A stretch of 64,000 bases of DNA, from contig JAZDIP010000022.1 in the NCBI GenBank assembly GCA_043804925.1, positions 62,001 through 126,000 of the forward strand, read 5' to 3'. The position numbers were made by a program, and so were the translations under genes. The notes under the pieces were generated by a model. It was given only the letters and a program-made list of their open reading frames with translations, was not told where the DNA came from and did not search any database. The DNA is from ChocPot-Mid sp043804925. GTDB taxonomy: Bacteria > Bacteroidota > Ignavibacteria > Kapaibacteriales > UBA2268. Positions 52,192 to 60,935 of this stretch are shown here, in pieces. Position 1 is the first letter of the stretch. Each line of letters begins with the position of its first letter.

Positions 52192-54180
52192 ATGAGTGAG
52201 TTTTCTAACCATTCGATTGTGCATCGCCTGAAATTATTATTTATTGGCGACGCAAGGAATGTTAAGGATAGCAAGATATTCCATAAAATATCATTAATTG
52301 CCATCCTTGCCTGGGTCGGTCTCGGAGCCGACGGTCTTTCTTCGTCCTGCTACGGTCCGCAGGAAGCTTTTTTAGCATTAGGTAATTATCATTATCTTGG
52401 TTTATTTGTGGCTTTGGGAACAGCCATTACTATTACCGTAATAAGTATGAGTTATTCCCAAACGATTGAACTTTTCCCATCGGGAGGAGGCGGATATTTG
52501 GTTGCAAGTAAATTGCATTCCCCTTTTGTTGGAATGGTTTCCGGTTCTGCTTTGCTGATTGATTATGTTTTAACCATAAGCGTGTCAATTGCCGGATGTG
52601 CAGATGCGATATTTAGTTTTCTCCCACCACAATATCTATATTTAAAAATATATTTTTCGATATTTGTAATCGGTTTCATGATTTTAATTAACCTCAGAGG
52701 TGTCAAGGAATCAATTGCAATTTTGGCTCCTATATTTTTATTATTTGTTTTAACACATCTCTTCGCAATTTTATATTCTATATTCTATCATTCATCCGAT
52801 TTTAATGATGTTATTACGAAAGCCACAGTAAATATAAACGATGCTCATACAAATTTGGGATTATTCGGTGTGATTTTCTTGATCATGAAGGCATTTAGTA
52901 TGGGAGCAGGAACTTTTACTGGAATTGAAGCCGTAAGTAACGGTTTGCCTGTTTTAAGAGAACCACGTGTTCAAACAGGTAAGCGAACTATGAGATTAAT
53001 GGCGGCATCTCTGGCTTTCACGGCAGTTGGATTGATGATAGCATATTTTCTATTTGGTGTTGAGTTTCAGCACGGGAAAACACTAAACGCAGTTTTATTT
53101 GAAAACTTGTCCGCTAATTGGGGAATTTATGGAAATCTGTTTGTTTGGATTACACTAATCTCCGAAGCCGCTATATTAATTGTAGCGGCTCAGGCAGGAT
53201 TCTTGGATGGACCAAGAATACTTTCGAATATGGCTACAGATAAATGGATGCCTTCGGGATTTGCCATGCTTAGTGACCGTTTGGTAACAAGAAATGGTAT
53301 ATTGCTAATGGGATTATTTGCAGTACTCATTGTGATTATAACTAAAGGCAGTTTAGTGCTTTTGGTATTGCTTTATAGTATAAATGTTTTTATAACTTTT
53401 ATCCTTACAGAGTCGGGTATGGTAAGGCATTGGTGGCAAGTCAGAAAGACAGAAAAAAAATGGATGAAAAAACTATCTGTTAATGCCACTGCACTATTAC
53501 TCGATACATTTATATTAACCTTTATTATCATTTTTAAATTTAATGAAGGTGGTTGGGTTACAATTCTTGCGACAGGTTCAGTTGTAATTTTAGCAGTTAA
53601 AATAAAAAAACATTATACCAAAGTTGGCAATTTATTATCAAAACTAAATGAACTGAGTGATAGAGTAAAATCAAATTTACCGACATTTTCCGATTTAAAA
53701 AATGTTCATAGGGAAAAGATTCTAAAGCAAAAAACGGCAATTATTTTGGTTAACGGATATAATGGTTTGGGAATTAATTTACTGATGAATACCGTTTCAA
53801 AAATAGGTGATATATATCACAGGTATATTTTTGTTCAAGTAGGAGTTGTTGACACAGGAAATTTCAAAGGCAGCGGAGATGCTGATAAATTAAACATTTA
53901 TATTAAAACCGAATGTCAAAAATATGTTGATTTGATGCTCAGCAAAGGTTACGAATCAGAAGCATATACTTCCATCGGGACAGATATTATCGAAGAGGTT
54001 TATAAGATAATCAATGAACTGCAACATTATTACTTGGATGTTGTTGTTGTAAGCGGGAGAATAGCATTTGAAAAGGAGAATATATTTAAAAGGTTTTTAC
54101 ATAATAATCTCGTTTTCCGGCTTCAAAAGCAATGTATCAGCAATAATATTCCATTTATTATTTTTCCGGTGCATGTGTAG
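52192..54180 (+). CDS. kimA: KimA-type potassium/amino-acid-permease family importer
   Basis: 662 aa. About 12 transmembrane helices of the APC superfamily (for example LGADGLSSSCYGPQEAF in the first helices, GAGTFTGIEAVSNG), followed from about residue 470 by a 190-residue cytoplasmic domain. KimA of Bacillus (YdaO) is a high-affinity potassium importer with the same layout, about 607 aa, and is controlled by the same riboswitch type. Thus high c-di-AMP should lower its synthesis. Substrate K+ is inferred from family and riboswitch, not from sequence alone. Confidence 0.9.
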   Translation: MSEFSNHSIVHRLKLLFIGDARNVKDSKIFHKISLIAILAWVGLGADGLSSSCYGPQEAFLALGNYHYLGLFVALGTAITITVISMSYSQTIELFPSGGGGYLVASKLHSPFVGMVSGSALLIDYVLTISVSIAGCADAIFSFLPPQYLYLKIYFSIFVIGFMILINLRGVKESIAILAPIFLLFVLTHLFAILYSIFYHSSDFNDVITKATVNINDAHTNLGLFGVIFLIMKAFSMGAGTFTGIEAVSNGLPVLREPRVQTGKRTMRLMAASLAFTAVGLMIAYFLFGVEFQHGKTLNAVLFENLSANWGIYGNLFVWITLISEAAILIVAAQAGFLDGPRILSNMATDKWMPSGFAMLSDRLVTRNGILLMGLFAVLIVIITKGSLVLLVLLYSINVFITFILTESGMVRHWWQVRKTEKKWMKKLSVNATALLLDTFILTFIIIFKFNEGGWVTILATGSVVILAVKIKKHYTKVGNLLSKLNELSDRVKSNLPTFSDLKNVHREKILKQKTAIILVNGYNGLGINLLMNTVSKIGDIYHRYIFVQVGVVDTGNFKGSGDADKLNIYIKTECQKYVDLMLSKGYESEAYTSIGTDIIEEVYKIINELQHYYLDVVVVSGRIAFEKENIFKRFLHNNLVFRLQKQCISNNIPFIIFPVHV

Positions 54181-54231
54181 TTATTTTGGTGTGATAAAAG
54201 ATAGATTTTCTTATAGATAAAAAAAACGGTT

Positions 54232-54313
54232 TGTCATTCTGAGCGAAGCGAAGAATCCAGTATTCATGTGATTTCTGGATTCTTCACTTTACTTCGATTC
54301 GTTCTGAATGACA
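54232..54313. mobile_element. 82-bp palindromic mini-element (MITE/REP-like)
   Basis: Inverted arms TGTCATTCTGAGCGAAGCGA... (54232-54260) and CTGGATTCTTC... TTCTGAATGACA (54275-54313) around ATTCATGTGATTT. The inner 11 bp GAAGAATCCAG/CTGGATTCTTC and outer TGTCATTC/GAATGACA are perfect. The TGTCATTCTGAGCGAAGCGAAG sequence type is known to me as a dispersed repeat in many bacterial genomes. It sits between convergent kimA and the DegT gene and may also act as a transcription stop. Confidence 0.8.
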
Positions 54314-54340
54314 CATTTGAGGTAATGACAAAATATATTG

Positions 54341-55504
54341 TCATGTATAAAACTCTTTTATCGTCTCCACAACATACCTAATCTGTTCATCTGTTAACTC
54401 AGGAAAAATCGGTAATGCGATTGTTTGTTCCGATAATGAATTTGCTACAGGATATTGTGTATCAACAGGATTCAAATATTTGAAACATTCCTGTCTGTGG
54501 AATGGAACGGGATAATATACTTCTGTACCAATTTCTTTTTCTCCTAAATATTGCCTTAATTCATCACGTTTTTGAACATGAATAACGTATTGATTGTATA
54601 TGTGATAATTTCTGTGTTCAGTTTCTTTGTAAACGGGTTTTGGTAGCCGCACTTTGTTTTTCTCATCAAAATTCAAAACTCCTTCGGCTTCAGCTAATTC
54701 GGATTCAATGAAATATTTTGTATAAAGATTTGCATTTATTCTTCTGGCTTCATGCCAGCTTTCAAGATGAGGATACTTAACATTAAGCACTGCGGCTTGC
54801 AATGCATCCAACCTGAAATTTCCACCGATGAAACCATGATAATACTTCGGATGCATGCCGTGATTTCTCATTTTTTTAAGTTTATCAGCCAATTGTTCAT
54901 CATTAGTAACTACCAAACCGCCATCACCAAAACCGCCTAAATTCTTCGTCGGATAAAATGAGAAGCAACCCATCAATCCAATTGCTCCTGCTCTTTTTCC
55001 ATCTTTGTATTGACATCCGATTGCTTGCGCTCCGTCTTCAATAACAGGAATATTAAATTCTTTTGAAATTGACATTATCTCATCCATCTCAGCACACTGT
55101 CCGTACAAATGAACAGGCATGATTGCTTTGGTCTTCGGAGTGATTGCATTTTTAATTAGTGAAGGATTAATATTAAATGTGACAGGGTCACTGTCAACAA
55201 AAACGGGTGTTGCATTCAATCTGGATATAACACCTGCAGAAGCAAAAAATGAATATGTTGGCAATATCACTTCATCCCCGGGTTGAATATCAAGGGCCAT
55301 CAGAGCCATCAGCAATGCATCAGTTCCGCTTGAGCAACCAATTGCATACTTAACACCCAGATAATCGGCTAATGATTTTTCTAAATTATCTACTTCTTTA
55401 CCTAAAATAAGCATCTGGGAGCGGGTAACCTCCAGCATTGCTTTCTCAACATCTTCTTTTATAGAATTATACTGCAATTTCAAGTCCAATAATGGTACTT
55501 TCAT
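54341..55504 (-). CDS. DegT/DnrJ/EryC1/StrS-family PLP aminotransferase
   Basis: 387 aa. Sugar aminotransferase family that makes amino sugars on nucleotide-sugar precursors. The PLP Lys is in SFYPTKNLGGFGDGG (about residue 187); the N-terminal VPLLDLKLQY and GCSSGTDALLMAL also fit. Substrate not identifiable; other nucleotide-sugar genes are not adjacent. GAGG precedes the ATG. It probably serves surface polysaccharide or glycan synthesis (genes at 23.3-26 kb). Confidence 0.92.
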   Translation of the reverse strand: MKVPLLDLKLQYNSIKEDVEKAMLEVTRSQMLILGKEVDNLEKSLADYLGVKYAIGCSSGTDALLMALMALDIQPGDEVILPTYSFFASAGVISRLNATPVFVDSDPVTFNINPSLIKNAITPKTKAIMPVHLYGQCAEMDEIMSISKEFNIPVIEDGAQAIGCQYKDGKRAGAIGLMGCFSFYPTKNLGGFGDGGLVVTNDEQLADKLKKMRNHGMHPKYYHGFIGGNFRLDALQAAVLNVKYPHLESWHEARRINANLYTKYFIESELAEAEGVLNFDEKNKVRLPKPVYKETEHRNYHIYNQYVIHVQKRDELRQYLGEKEIGTEVYYPVPFHRQECFKYLNPVDTQYPVANSLSEQTIALPIFPELTDEQIRYVVETIKEFYT

Positions 55505-55555
55505 AATATCCTCAATTAATTTTCTATTTAATAATTTCCTATTTTCATTTTTAAT

Positions 55556-55966
55556 TTAAATATCAAGCACAATCACAGTTTGATAGACTCCATCAACAAA
55601 AACAACCTCTGCTTCATGATAAGTAACTGCCTTAACATCTTCATTGAATCCTTCAACTTTATAACCTTTTATTTCAGCTTTCAAATAACATTCTGTCAAA
55701 TTTTCAATTTTGACTTCGCAAAATAATACTTTGTTCTGATGTGACAAAGACAAAACTTCAGATAAAAAGTCAATTAGAAGTCCTGTGTTATCTACTGATT
55801 CAACGGTAATTTGTTTAGTAACTAAAGGTTGACAGACTTTGTCATCGTGCAACATAACTTTACAAAGTCCATTTAATGCAGCACGAAACAATTTTTCGTA
55901 ATCACTGCCTTTGGCTAATATCCTTACATCTGCCTGGTGCTCTAATATTTCAAATTCACTTAACAT
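55556..55966 (-). CDS. Archease
   Basis: 136 aa. The ATG at 55966 gives MLSEFEILEHQADVRI, the normal start of archease; a TTG at 56008 would add 14 residues. Further family sequences: LLIDFLSEVLSL, IKGYKVEGFNEDVKAVTYHEAEV, GVYQTVIVLDI. Archease helps the RNA ligase RtcB by keeping it guanylylated. The usual Asp/His metal ligands are visible (ADV, TYHEAEV, and the final Asp of VLDI). RtcB is not in the window, so the partner must lie elsewhere in the genome. Confidence 0.93.
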   Translation of the reverse strand: MLSEFEILEHQADVRILAKGSDYEKLFRAALNGLCKVMLHDDKVCQPLVTKQITVESVDNTGLLIDFLSEVLSLSHQNKVLFCEVKIENLTECYLKAEIKGYKVEGFNEDVKAVTYHEAEVVFVDGVYQTVIVLDI

Positions 55967-56035
55967 ATTTTCACTAATAAAAAAGCCATCCCAATCATCA
56001 ATTTTCAATAATTAGAATGGCATTTACTTAAACAT

Positions 56036-56066
56036 TGTTCAGACAGGTTTGAAACCCGTCTCTACA
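56036..56066. repeat. Palindromic dispersed repeat (AGACGGGTTTCAAACC type)
   Basis: AGACaGGTTTgAAACCcGTCT around 56041-56061, flanked by TCTACAA. It lies between the archease and E2 genes. Elements with GTAGAGACGGGTTTCAAACC are familiar dispersed repeats; this copy has one imperfect arm. Confidence 0.6.
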
Positions 56067-56069
56067 AAA

Positions 56070-57398
56070 CTAAAACTTAACAGTTTCCCTGTTCATGTTT
56101 TCCAAACTTTGAACAATAGCCGCAAGGCACTGTCCTGCAAGCATTCCGTCAATTACCCTGTGGTCATAAGTTATTGAAGTGTACATCATATATCGAATGA
56201 CTATATGGTCTTCACCATCAATTTCCATAACGACCGGTCTTTTCTTAATTGCTCCAACACCGATAATTGCTGTTTGGGGCTGATTAATAATCGGAGTTCC
56301 AAAAAGAGTACCGAATGTACCAACATTCGTTAATGTAATTGTTCCACCCTGAATATCATCAGGATTCAATTTCTTTGTTCTTGCTCTTGTTGACAAGTCA
56401 TATATCTGTCTTGCCAGTCCGGTTACTCCCAAATCATCGGCATTTCTTACCACGGGAACTATCAAATTTCCCTCATCGAGTGCTGTAGCTATTCCCAAAT
56501 TAATTCTCCTGTGGCGGACAATATTCTTCTCGTCAACACTAACGTTGACCATTGGAAATTTCTTTACTCCATCAATAACAGCTTTTGAAAAGAAAGGAGT
56601 AAAAGTAAGTTTGAATCCTTCTTTAGCAAAAAAAGGAGCTTTTTCGGATTCTCTCAATTTCATGATTCCGGTAATGTCTGCTTCGGCTACGCTGGTAACG
56701 TGAGCAGATGTCCTTTTTGAATAAACCATATGGTCGGCTGTGATCTGACGGATTCTATTCATCGGAATAATTTCCGCATCAGGACCTAAAGAGTATTCTC
56801 TTTTTGGCACTTGAACAGGTTCAAAAGAAGGTTTTGAAATTATTTCAGTTTTTCTTTCTTCTGACTTCTGACTTCTGACTTCTGACTTCCCTCTCGTTTC
56901 TATGTATGAAAGTAAATCTTTCTTCGTTATTCTTCCATCAACACCTGTACCCTGAATTGACTCAAGTTCTCTTAACGTTACTTTCTCCTGTTCTGCGATA
57001 GTTCTTACAAGAGGAGAATAGAATCTGCCATCTTTTGTTCTTGGGATTTCTGTCCTTGTATCTTTAGTTGTTATAACCTCTTCTTTTTCAACCGTTTGGG
57101 CTTCTTCTTTTGGTTGAGCCGGATGTTTAGGTGGCTTATCATCAATTAAAACATCACTTTCTTCAGTTTCAATAATAGCAATAACTTTCCCTACTTCTAC
57201 AGTCTGATTAACTTCTGCAAGGATTTGCACTAATCTGCCTGCACTTGGTGAAGGTACTTCTGTATCAACCTTATCGGTTGATATTTCGAGAATCATCTCA
57301 TCCCGTTCGACTTTATCACCTTCATTTTTCAGCCATTTTAATACTGTTCCTTCCTGTAAGGATTCACCCATTTTTGGCATTACAAGTTCCACTTTCAT
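56070..57398 (-). CDS. 2-oxo acid dehydrogenase E2 component (dihydrolipoamide acyltransferase)
   Basis: 442 aa core of a pyruvate-, oxoglutarate- or branched-chain-type complex. One lipoyl domain at 1-78 with Lys43 in STDKVDTEV; a peripheral-subunit-binding domain at about 124-163 (YSPLVRTIAEQEKV, GTGVDGRITKKD); the catalytic domain ends with the YDHRVIDG active-site motif near 412-418. The linker after the binding domain contains KSEVRSQKSEE, encoded by four heptamers GAAGTCA (56862-56890). No E1 or E3 genes adjoin. The LipM-like gene at 60047 could supply its lipoyl group. Confidence 0.93.
   Translation of the reverse strand: MKVELVMPKMGESLQEGTVLKWLKNEGDKVERDEMILEISTDKVDTEVPSPSAGRLVQILAEVNQTVEVGKVIAIIETEESDVLIDDKPPKHPAQPKEEAQTVEKEEVITTKDTRTEIPRTKDGRFYSPLVRTIAEQEKVTLRELESIQGTGVDGRITKKDLLSYIETRGKSEVRSQKSEERKTEIISKPSFEPVQVPKREYSLGPDAEIIPMNRIRQITADHMVYSKRTSAHVTSVAEADITGIMKLRESEKAPFFAKEGFKLTFTPFFSKAVIDGVKKFPMVNVSVDEKNIVRHRRINLGIATALDEGNLIVPVVRNADDLGVTGLARQIYDLSTRARTKKLNPDDIQGGTITLTNVGTFGTLFGTPIINQPQTAIIGVGAIKKRPVVMEIDGEDHIVIRYMMYTSITYDHRVIDGMLAGQCLAAIVQSLENMNRETVKF
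56860..56892. repeat. In-frame heptamer repeat within the E2 linker
   Basis: Four direct copies of ACTTCTG (GAAGTCA on the coding strand) and one partial. Since 7 is not divisible by 3, gain or loss of one copy would shift the reading frame. Confidence 0.85.
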
Positions 57399-57509
57399 GT
57401 GAAAATCTCCTTTTTGAATAAATTTATCAAACTGTTATTAACTAAAAAAAAATGAAATTATTGCAATCTTTTGTCCGTTAGTCCATCTTGCAATAATCCA
57501 CTTATAATA

Positions 57510-58256
57510 TCATTTTTGTTCTTTAGGTACCTGAAAAATGGAATCATCAATAACCGGATTGAATTCAACCTTATCGAGCATCATTTCGATTGTCCCGAGT
57601 TCACCCATTTTCAATACCATTTTATAAGGCAATTTAAATCCATTAACTGCTTTGTAGTCGGAATAATTCATTTCAATTTCAATATCCTCACCATCTTGAC
57701 CGGGCATTGTAGCAAAAATTTTGAACAATTCAAAATTGTTTTTATCAATATAAAGATAGGATTCCCGTTCTTCATTTTGAATTAACTTTAGCGTGTATGC
57801 ATCTCTGCCATCTTCATTAACACTCCCAGACAATTCAAGTGTATGTCCTTTCTCTTTGTATTTCATCAACGGTGTTTCTGCAAAATCTTTAATTTGAGAA
57901 ATTTGAGGAAGATATTGCTCGACATATTCATCAGGAACAATTTGAATTTCGGGACCTGCATAAACCCACATAGTATCGCCATTGTAACCTAATTGCTGTT
58001 TGCTGCCCATTGCCTCTGATTCAAATTCATATTTAGATTTCTTCTCGTTTATTTTTTTAACATAGAGTTTAAAAGGAATGTTCATTCCCATTTGAAACTG
58101 TGTGCCGGACATTATCAATGAAGTTAATCCTTTATAAGTTGCTACATCGCCTCTCGCTTCAAGAGTCTTTTTAATGATTTCCTCAACATCTTGAGATAAT
58201 ACCTGTGAAATAGTAACAATAAAAGTTACAACAATTGTTAAAATTCTTATAAACAT
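57510..58256 (-). CDS. Exported LolA-like outer-membrane-lipoprotein-sorting-type protein
   Basis: About 248 aa. The ATG at 58256 is preceded by GGAG and opens onto a signal peptide (ILTIVVTFIVTISQVLS); the ATG at 58268 would overlap that site. The mature protein has the LolA/LppX half-barrel pattern (IIKKTLEARGDVATYKG, LYIDKNNFELFKI, NYSDYKAVNGFKLPYKM). Related proteins carry lipoproteins or lipids across the periplasm; the exact role here is unknown. It stands as a single gene downstream of thyX (16-base gap after the thyX stop). Confidence 0.8.
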   Translation of the reverse strand: MFIRILTIVVTFIVTISQVLSQDVEEIIKKTLEARGDVATYKGLTSLIMSGTQFQMGMNIPFKLYVKKINEKKSKYEFESEAMGSKQQLGYNGDTMWVYAGPEIQIVPDEYVEQYLPQISQIKDFAETPLMKYKEKGHTLELSGSVNEDGRDAYTLKLIQNEERESYLYIDKNNFELFKIFATMPGQDGEDIEIEMNYSDYKAVNGFKLPYKMVLKMGELGTIEMMLDKVEFNPVIDDSIFQVPKEQK

Positions 58257-58284
58257 GTTTTTCTCCATTTAATTTAATAATTGA

Positions 58285-59130
58285 TTATTTATTTTTTAAT
58301 GTTTCAATTTTCTTTTTAAATTCTTTTAACTCCAATCCTTTAAAACCTTTCTTTGCAAGCGTTTCATCATTGGGTAATTCTTTGCTTAACATCATATTAA
58401 TAACCGCAAGTTCCTGCCCGGAAAAAGTTAGGGAATTAACGGTATAATCCTGAAATGCCTGATACGTCATAGGGACAATAGGTTTAATTAAATCGGCAAT
58501 CTTTTCGGCATAGACACGAATTTCAAACTGTGCATGCCAATCCATTCTCAATCGTAAAAAATGCAAAAGATTGTGCAAGTCAATCTTCCAGTACCATTCA
58601 GTATATGTTGAAAGAGGCAAATTGATTCTTGAAAGCTCTCTTGCCAAATCTTTAGCCAGATAAAATTCATAATCATTATACAAGGTGCTTTGTGCTTTTT
58701 GCATCTTTTTTAATATCGTACCCGACGTTTTCTTCGGGAGTTCCTCGTTACCTCTTGCTTGTTTATTCAATGAACTTTGATGACGCAATTGAAAAATCTC
58801 AGGGACGTAAAATTCATTTTTCATCTCAGAATATCTGCCGCTGTATTCATTAACATTAGCAGTTCGGTGCCTTATCCATTGCCTTGCAACAAAAATTGGT
58901 AGTTTTACGTGAAATTTAAATTCCACCATTTCGAAAGGTGAAGTATGTCTGTGTCTTAACAGATAGCGGATAAGCTCCCTATCCATGGTTACTGACTTTG
59001 TACCTTTTCCATACGATACTCTTGCTGCTTGTACAATAGCTGAGTCATCCCCCATGTAGTCAACTAACCGGACAAAACCTTTGTCCAGACATTCGTATTG
59101 TTTATTTATATTTATTTTCTTCTGAGACAT
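58285..59130 (-). CDS. thyX: Flavin-dependent thymidylate synthase
   Basis: 281 aa. Makes dTMP from dUMP using FAD, NADPH and methylene-THF. The ThyX signature RHRTANVNEYSGRYS covers residues 87-101, matching RHRxxxxNExSxRY. The flavin/dUMP-binding region near FRLRMDWHAQFEIR is also present. Length is within the family range. It replaces classical ThyA, which is not seen in the window. Confidence 0.95.
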   Translation of the reverse strand: MSQKKININKQYECLDKGFVRLVDYMGDDSAIVQAARVSYGKGTKSVTMDRELIRYLLRHRHTSPFEMVEFKFHVKLPIFVARQWIRHRTANVNEYSGRYSEMKNEFYVPEIFQLRHQSSLNKQARGNEELPKKTSGTILKKMQKAQSTLYNDYEFYLAKDLARELSRINLPLSTYTEWYWKIDLHNLLHFLRLRMDWHAQFEIRVYAEKIADLIKPIVPMTYQAFQDYTVNSLTFSGQELAVINMMLSKELPNDETLAKKGFKGLELKEFKKKIETLKNK

Positions 59131-59288
59131 ATCTAAAATCCTAAAATTACATTAAGATATAAAAAACAAAAATAATCATGTTTTGTATAATTTGCTAATT
59201 TGACGTAAACATTATCAAAATAACTTAACAAATTTCAAAATTTCACGTATATTACTAAAAAATGTTTGACAAATTTTAGGAAATTATC

Positions 59289-59969
59289 ATGACTGCAAGA
59301 AATGTATTTGCTTTTGCTCTGGTTCTCTTAGGAGTTGGTTTTCTGCTTGATTCTTTTGAGTATATGGAATTTTCACAAACGGTTTCCGATTGGTGGCCTT
59401 TGCTTATAGTTCTTTTAGGTATTGCCCATATTTCACGAAAGAATCCTCCAATTTTCTCTGGTTTAATTATCATTAGTGTTGGTGTACTGCTTTTAGCTGA
59501 CCGGTTAGGATATTTGAATGGTGGTTTTTGGTCTGCTTTCTGGCCTCTTCTTATAATTATTATCGGCTTAAGTATGCTTTTTCCGGTTAGAAAGTATTTC
59601 AGCAGAAACAATCAAATTCACTCAGATGGAGATTTGAATTTAACAACACTTTTTAGCGGACAAAGTAAAAAAGTTGATGACAAAAACTTCAAGGGAGGTA
59701 ATATTACGGCTACTTTTGGTGCTATTGAACTCGACCTTACAGATGCGGAATTGTCTCCCGAAGGTGCTGTGCTCAATATAAATGCAAGTTTCGGAGGATT
59801 GGAAATATCAGTTCCAAGAAAATGGAGATTAGTTTTTTCAGGAACTCCCATCTTTGGTGGTTTTGAAGACAAAACAAAGCAGGATGCTCCAAATGAAAAC
59901 ACAAAAACTTTATATATTAACTATAACGTAATTTTCGGAGGATTCGAAGTAAACAATAAAGCAAATTAA
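59289..59969 (+). CDS. LiaF-like membrane protein
   Basis: 226 aa. Four hydrophobic helices within the first 105 residues with the repeat WWPLLIVLLGI and FWPLLIIIIGL, as in the LiaI-LiaF-type membrane region. The C-terminal 110 residues are beta-strand-rich with the pattern ATFGAIELDL, ASFGGLEISVP, IFGGFE, typical of LiaF/DUF2154 (cell-wall-active antibiotic response). No adjacent LiaRS-like two-component system. It is divergent from thyX; likely an envelope-stress sensor by homology only. Confidence 0.85.
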   Translation: MTARNVFAFALVLLGVGFLLDSFEYMEFSQTVSDWWPLLIVLLGIAHISRKNPPIFSGLIIISVGVLLLADRLGYLNGGFWSAFWPLLIIIIGLSMLFPVRKYFSRNNQIHSDGDLNLTTLFSGQSKKVDDKNFKGGNITATFGAIELDLTDAELSPEGAVLNINASFGGLEISVPRKWRLVFSGTPIFGGFEDKTKQDAPNENTKTLYINYNVIFGGFEVNNKAN

Positions 59970-60046
59970 GTTTTATTTTTCCATTATTTTAATTGTAATA
60001 ACCAACATTAACTGTATTAAAGAAAGTTGCAATGGCATATTTATAT

Positions 60047-60802
60047 TCAGATAATAGTGTTAATGATTGCAGCTTTACTTTCTTCAAAAGAAACTTTTCT
60101 CATCAAAGCTTCTTCTAAAGTTGCACTATGACTTAGAATATATTCCCTTAGAGAATTGCGTTTTTCTTCACCGCTTGTTTTAATAACATCGGCTAATTGC
60201 TCGTGACCTTTCCCTAAAAGAATTGAGCCATGCTGTAATAAAGTCTTACCAAATAAACGTTGTGCGCTCCCGACAACTTTTTTTCCGTTGAGTGCAATTT
60301 CGAATCTTGCTGCACTTGCGAAACAGGAAACAGACATTCCGGGTTGCTTCTGATAAAATTGGCGTATATCTGTTTGAGATTTTTCAAAATCCAAATCACT
60401 GTCTCTAAGCGTTTTTAAACCCGTTAGAAGAAACTTATGAATATCCCTATAAACATCATGAACCGTCATTTCTTCCGGCAACTTCAGGACAACTGAATAG
60501 GTTAACTCGTCAGCATGAAGAACTGCCCTGCCTCCAGTTGGTCGGCGAACAAATCCGAATTCTTTTACCATTAGCAAATCCAAATCAATATCATCTGACT
60601 TTTGATTGTAACCGAGAGACACAGTCCAAGGTTTCCAACCATAAAATCGCAGCATAGGCAATGAAGCTGATTTTGATACTTCCTTTGTCCGGTTAAAATC
60701 AAAATCCATATTGAATTGACTTTCGAGTAATCCATCGTCAATCAATTCAAATTCTCCCCCAAAAAGCTCATTCAGGGCACTATTTTTTATCAGTTTTGTC
60801 AT
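60047..60802 (-). CDS. LipM/LplA-type octanoyl- or lipoyl-transferase
   Basis: 251 aa, biotin/lipoate A/B ligase fold. RPTGGRAVLHADELTYS (88-103) is the family motif. Cys160 in SVSCFASAARFEI and the NGKKVVGSAQR region with Lys175 match octanoyltransferase LipM, which moves octanoate from acyl carrier protein to lipoyl domains, rather than the ATP-using LplA. A lipoyl-domain E2 is encoded nearby (56070). Activity (LipM, LipL or LplA) is not proven by sequence. Confidence 0.88.
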   Translation of the reverse strand: MTKLIKNSALNELFGGEFELIDDGLLESQFNMDFDFNRTKEVSKSASLPMLRFYGWKPWTVSLGYNQKSDDIDLDLLMVKEFGFVRRPTGGRAVLHADELTYSVVLKLPEEMTVHDVYRDIHKFLLTGLKTLRDSDLDFEKSQTDIRQFYQKQPGMSVSCFASAARFEIALNGKKVVGSAQRLFGKTLLQHGSILLGKGHEQLADVIKTSGEEKRNSLREYILSHSATLEEALMRKVSFEESKAAIINTII

Positions 60803-60935
60803 AAATTATTGCAAAAATAAAAAAAAACCTCGAAACATTTTTTAACTTCAATTTAATTTTTTTTTTCGATATAAATAATTCTTTTAGTATTTTGTAAAAT
60901 TAATATTTATCATCTCAATCATTAATAGTCATAAA

